From contig DASSAK010000004.1 of the NCBI GenBank assembly GCA_035685445.1, positions 1 to 5,395 on the forward strand: a DNA stretch of 5,395 bases, read 5' to 3'. Positions 4,631-5,395 of the stretch are shown here, one piece after another. The DNA is from DRGT01 sp035685445. GTDB taxonomy: Archaea; Thermoproteota; Nitrososphaeria; Nitrososphaerales; Nitrosopumilaceae. Position numbers and translations under genes: made by a program. Position 1 is the first letter of the stretch. Each line of letters opens with the position of its first letter. The notes beneath the pieces were generated by a model. The model saw only the letters and a program-made list of their open reading frames with translations, had not been told where the DNA came from and did no database searches.

Positions 4631-4639
4631 AATTAATTA
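4631..4639 (+). promoter_or_regulatory. TATA-like box for the membrane protein gene
   Basis: AATTAATTA is centred about 26 bases upstream of the ATG at 4661, with no Shine-Dalgarno sequence in between, as in the other leaderless genes here. The surrounding DNA is very AT-rich (another candidate, CTATTTTA, lies at 4643-4650 but is too close to the start), so the exact box is uncertain. Confidence 0.4.
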
Positions 4640-4660
4640 TCGCTATTTTATCATTTTAGT

Positions 4661-5215
4661 ATGGGAATCATAGAATTAGCACAAGAAAACTTTCTAATTT
4701 CTTTCTTAATTATTTTTGGAATTGGCATTTTTCAAGGAGCTATTTTAGCTAGGGGAATAAGGGCAAGGTTTCCAAGTTTAAAGCGACACGCACGAGTTGC
4801 ATCCATCATCTTGTTAATATTGTTTTCAATTAATGCAATTGCTAACGTCTTCAAATTTGCACTTCCAACAAAATTTTCAGTTTCAGATATCACGACTCCT
4901 GCTACTACCAAAGAAGGATTTGATCTTTTGATAAACATACTGGGGCTTAATGCTGGATTTTTTACTGTAATTGCAATGTTTGTTACAATAACTATAATTG
5001 TAGTTTTGAGGTTTGCTGAAATCTCAAGACCATTTCAATATTTTATTTTCAGTATCAGCGTTATTATGCTGCTTATTGCAGTTGTAGGAAGATTTACTGA
5101 TTATGTACCAAATGTTTTCCAAATCCTGATGTATGCTTTTTACCAGTTTGGATTAACTCTTGGAATTTTTGTAGTGTCTAGACGTAAAATTGATGAATTG
5201 CCTGAATTAAAATAA
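4661..5215 (+). CDS. Five-helix integral membrane protein of unknown function
   Basis: The 184-residue product is strongly hydrophobic, with about five predicted membrane helices near residues 9-30, 46-67, 95-117, 125-146 and 150-173. A basic cytoplasmic-looking loop (RGIRARFPSLKRHAR, 31-45) follows helix 1, a polar 26-residue loop rich in Ser and Thr (69-94) separates helices 2 and 3, and the charged C-terminus (SRRKIDELPELK) is probably cytoplasmic. By the positive-inside rule the N-terminus would face outside. I see no catalytic motif, metal-ligand cluster or transporter signature and do not recognise the family. It starts at an ATG about 26 bases after an AT-rich box, is divergent from the small metal-binding gene, and ends three bases before the stop of tfb on the other strand. 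A functional link to the YHS protein is possible but unsupported. Confidence 0.85.
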   Translation: MGIIELAQENFLISFLIIFGIGIFQGAILARGIRARFPSLKRHARVASIILLILFSINAIANVFKFALPTKFSVSDITTPATTKEGFDLLINILGLNAGFFTVIAMFVTITIIVVLRFAEISRPFQYFIFSISVIMLLIAVVGRFTDYVPNVFQILMYAFYQFGLTLGIFVVSRRKIDELPELK

Positions 5216-5218
5216 AAA

Positions 5219-5395
5219 TTATTGCTCATCTTTTAGAATTTTTCTTAATCCTGCACATCTGTTTCTTATTGTAACTTCCGTTACGCCAGATGCAATTGAG
5301 ATATCTTTTTGAGATTTTGGTTCTCCTGAGCTAATGCAAGCCAAATACAATGCAGCAGCTGCAATTCCCATTGGATCTTTTCCTGCAACCATTCC
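5219..5395 (-). CDS. tfb: Transcription initiation factor B (TFB), C-terminal end, cut by window edge
   Basis: The last 58 codons of a minus-strand gene read GMVAGKDPMGIAAAALYLAC, then SQKDISIASGVTEVTIRNRC and AGLRKILKDEQ-stop. This is the end of the second cyclin-like repeat of archaeal TFB (TFIIB homologue): the G-K/R-x-P-x-G-I-A-A-A-A-L-Y segment, followed by the helix-turn-helix helices ending V-T-E-V-T-I-R-N-R, which contact the BRE upstream of TATA. TFB bridges TBP bound at TATA to RNA polymerase. The N-terminal zinc ribbon and first cyclin repeat lie outside the window, so completeness and which of several thaumarchaeal TFB paralogues this is cannot be told. It is tail-to-tail with the membrane protein gene. 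Confidence 0.93.
   Translation of the reverse strand, partial: GMVAGKDPMGIAAAALYLACISSGEPKSQKDISIASGVTEVTIRNRCAGLRKILKDEQ

Noticed and set aside
4732..4938. 68-codon minus-strand frame inside the membrane protein gene.
   Set aside because: Antisense shadow of a well-supported five-helix membrane protein; no motif or promoter.
1..5395. Search for mobile elements, tRNA genes, CRISPR arrays or defence genes.
   Set aside because: No transposase or integrase motif, terminal inverted repeats, regularly spaced repeats or cloverleaf-like sequence was seen; all larger open frames are accounted for by ordinary chromosomal genes.

Overview
The window looks like chromosome of a mesophilic ammonia-oxidising archaeon of the Nitrosopumilus/Nitrosarchaeum type (Nitrososphaerota, formerly Thaumarchaeota). 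The DNA is strongly AT-rich. Most genes have an archaeal TATA-like box about 25-29 bases upstream of the start codon, which suggests leaderless mRNAs. A transcription factor B gene lies at the right edge. One small protein (3863-4255) resembles a family I know only from this phylum. No rRNA, tRNA, CRISPR array, insertion sequence or phage gene is visible.

Layout. 1-346 (-): 5' part of a universal stress protein gene, cut by the left edge. 347-443: divergent promoter region. 444-1232 (+): alpha/beta hydrolase with an intact Ser-Asp-His triad and a TTG start. 1276-1701 and 1698-2126 (+): two small phasin-like proteins overlapping by ATGA; the first carries a C-terminal AbrB/SpoVT-type domain. 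2158-3231 (-) and 3212-3808 (-): the class III polyhydroxyalkanoate (PHA) synthase pair PhaC and PhaE, overlapping, transcribed phaE then phaC, and convergent with the phasin genes. 3863-4255 (+): small DUF6659-like protein, divergent from phaE. 4415-4558 (-): a 47-residue YHS/TRASH-type metal-binding protein. 4661-5215 (+): five-helix membrane protein of unknown function. 5219-5395 (-): C-terminal end of TFB, cut by the right edge.

The centre (444-3808) is best read as a PHA storage locus. PhaE and PhaC form the class III synthase that polymerises (R)-3-hydroxyacyl-CoA. The two phasin-like proteins probably coat the granule, and the AbrB-type tail of the first may link granule state to gene control, as the separate AbrB-like PhaR does in haloarchaea. 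The hydrolase may mobilise polymer or act on a pathway ester or thioester. No monomer-supply gene (phaA, phaB or phaJ) is present, so precursors must come from elsewhere, possibly the 3-hydroxypropionate/4-hydroxybutyrate carbon-fixation cycle.

The regulatory layout stands out. One AT box at 3831-3840 sits equally far from the divergent starts of phaE and the DUF6659-like gene. A perfect 21-bp inverted repeat (4556-4576) covers the start codon and predicted transcription start of the small metal-binding gene. A tandem 10-bp repeat separates the TATA box from the start of the AbrB-phasin gene.
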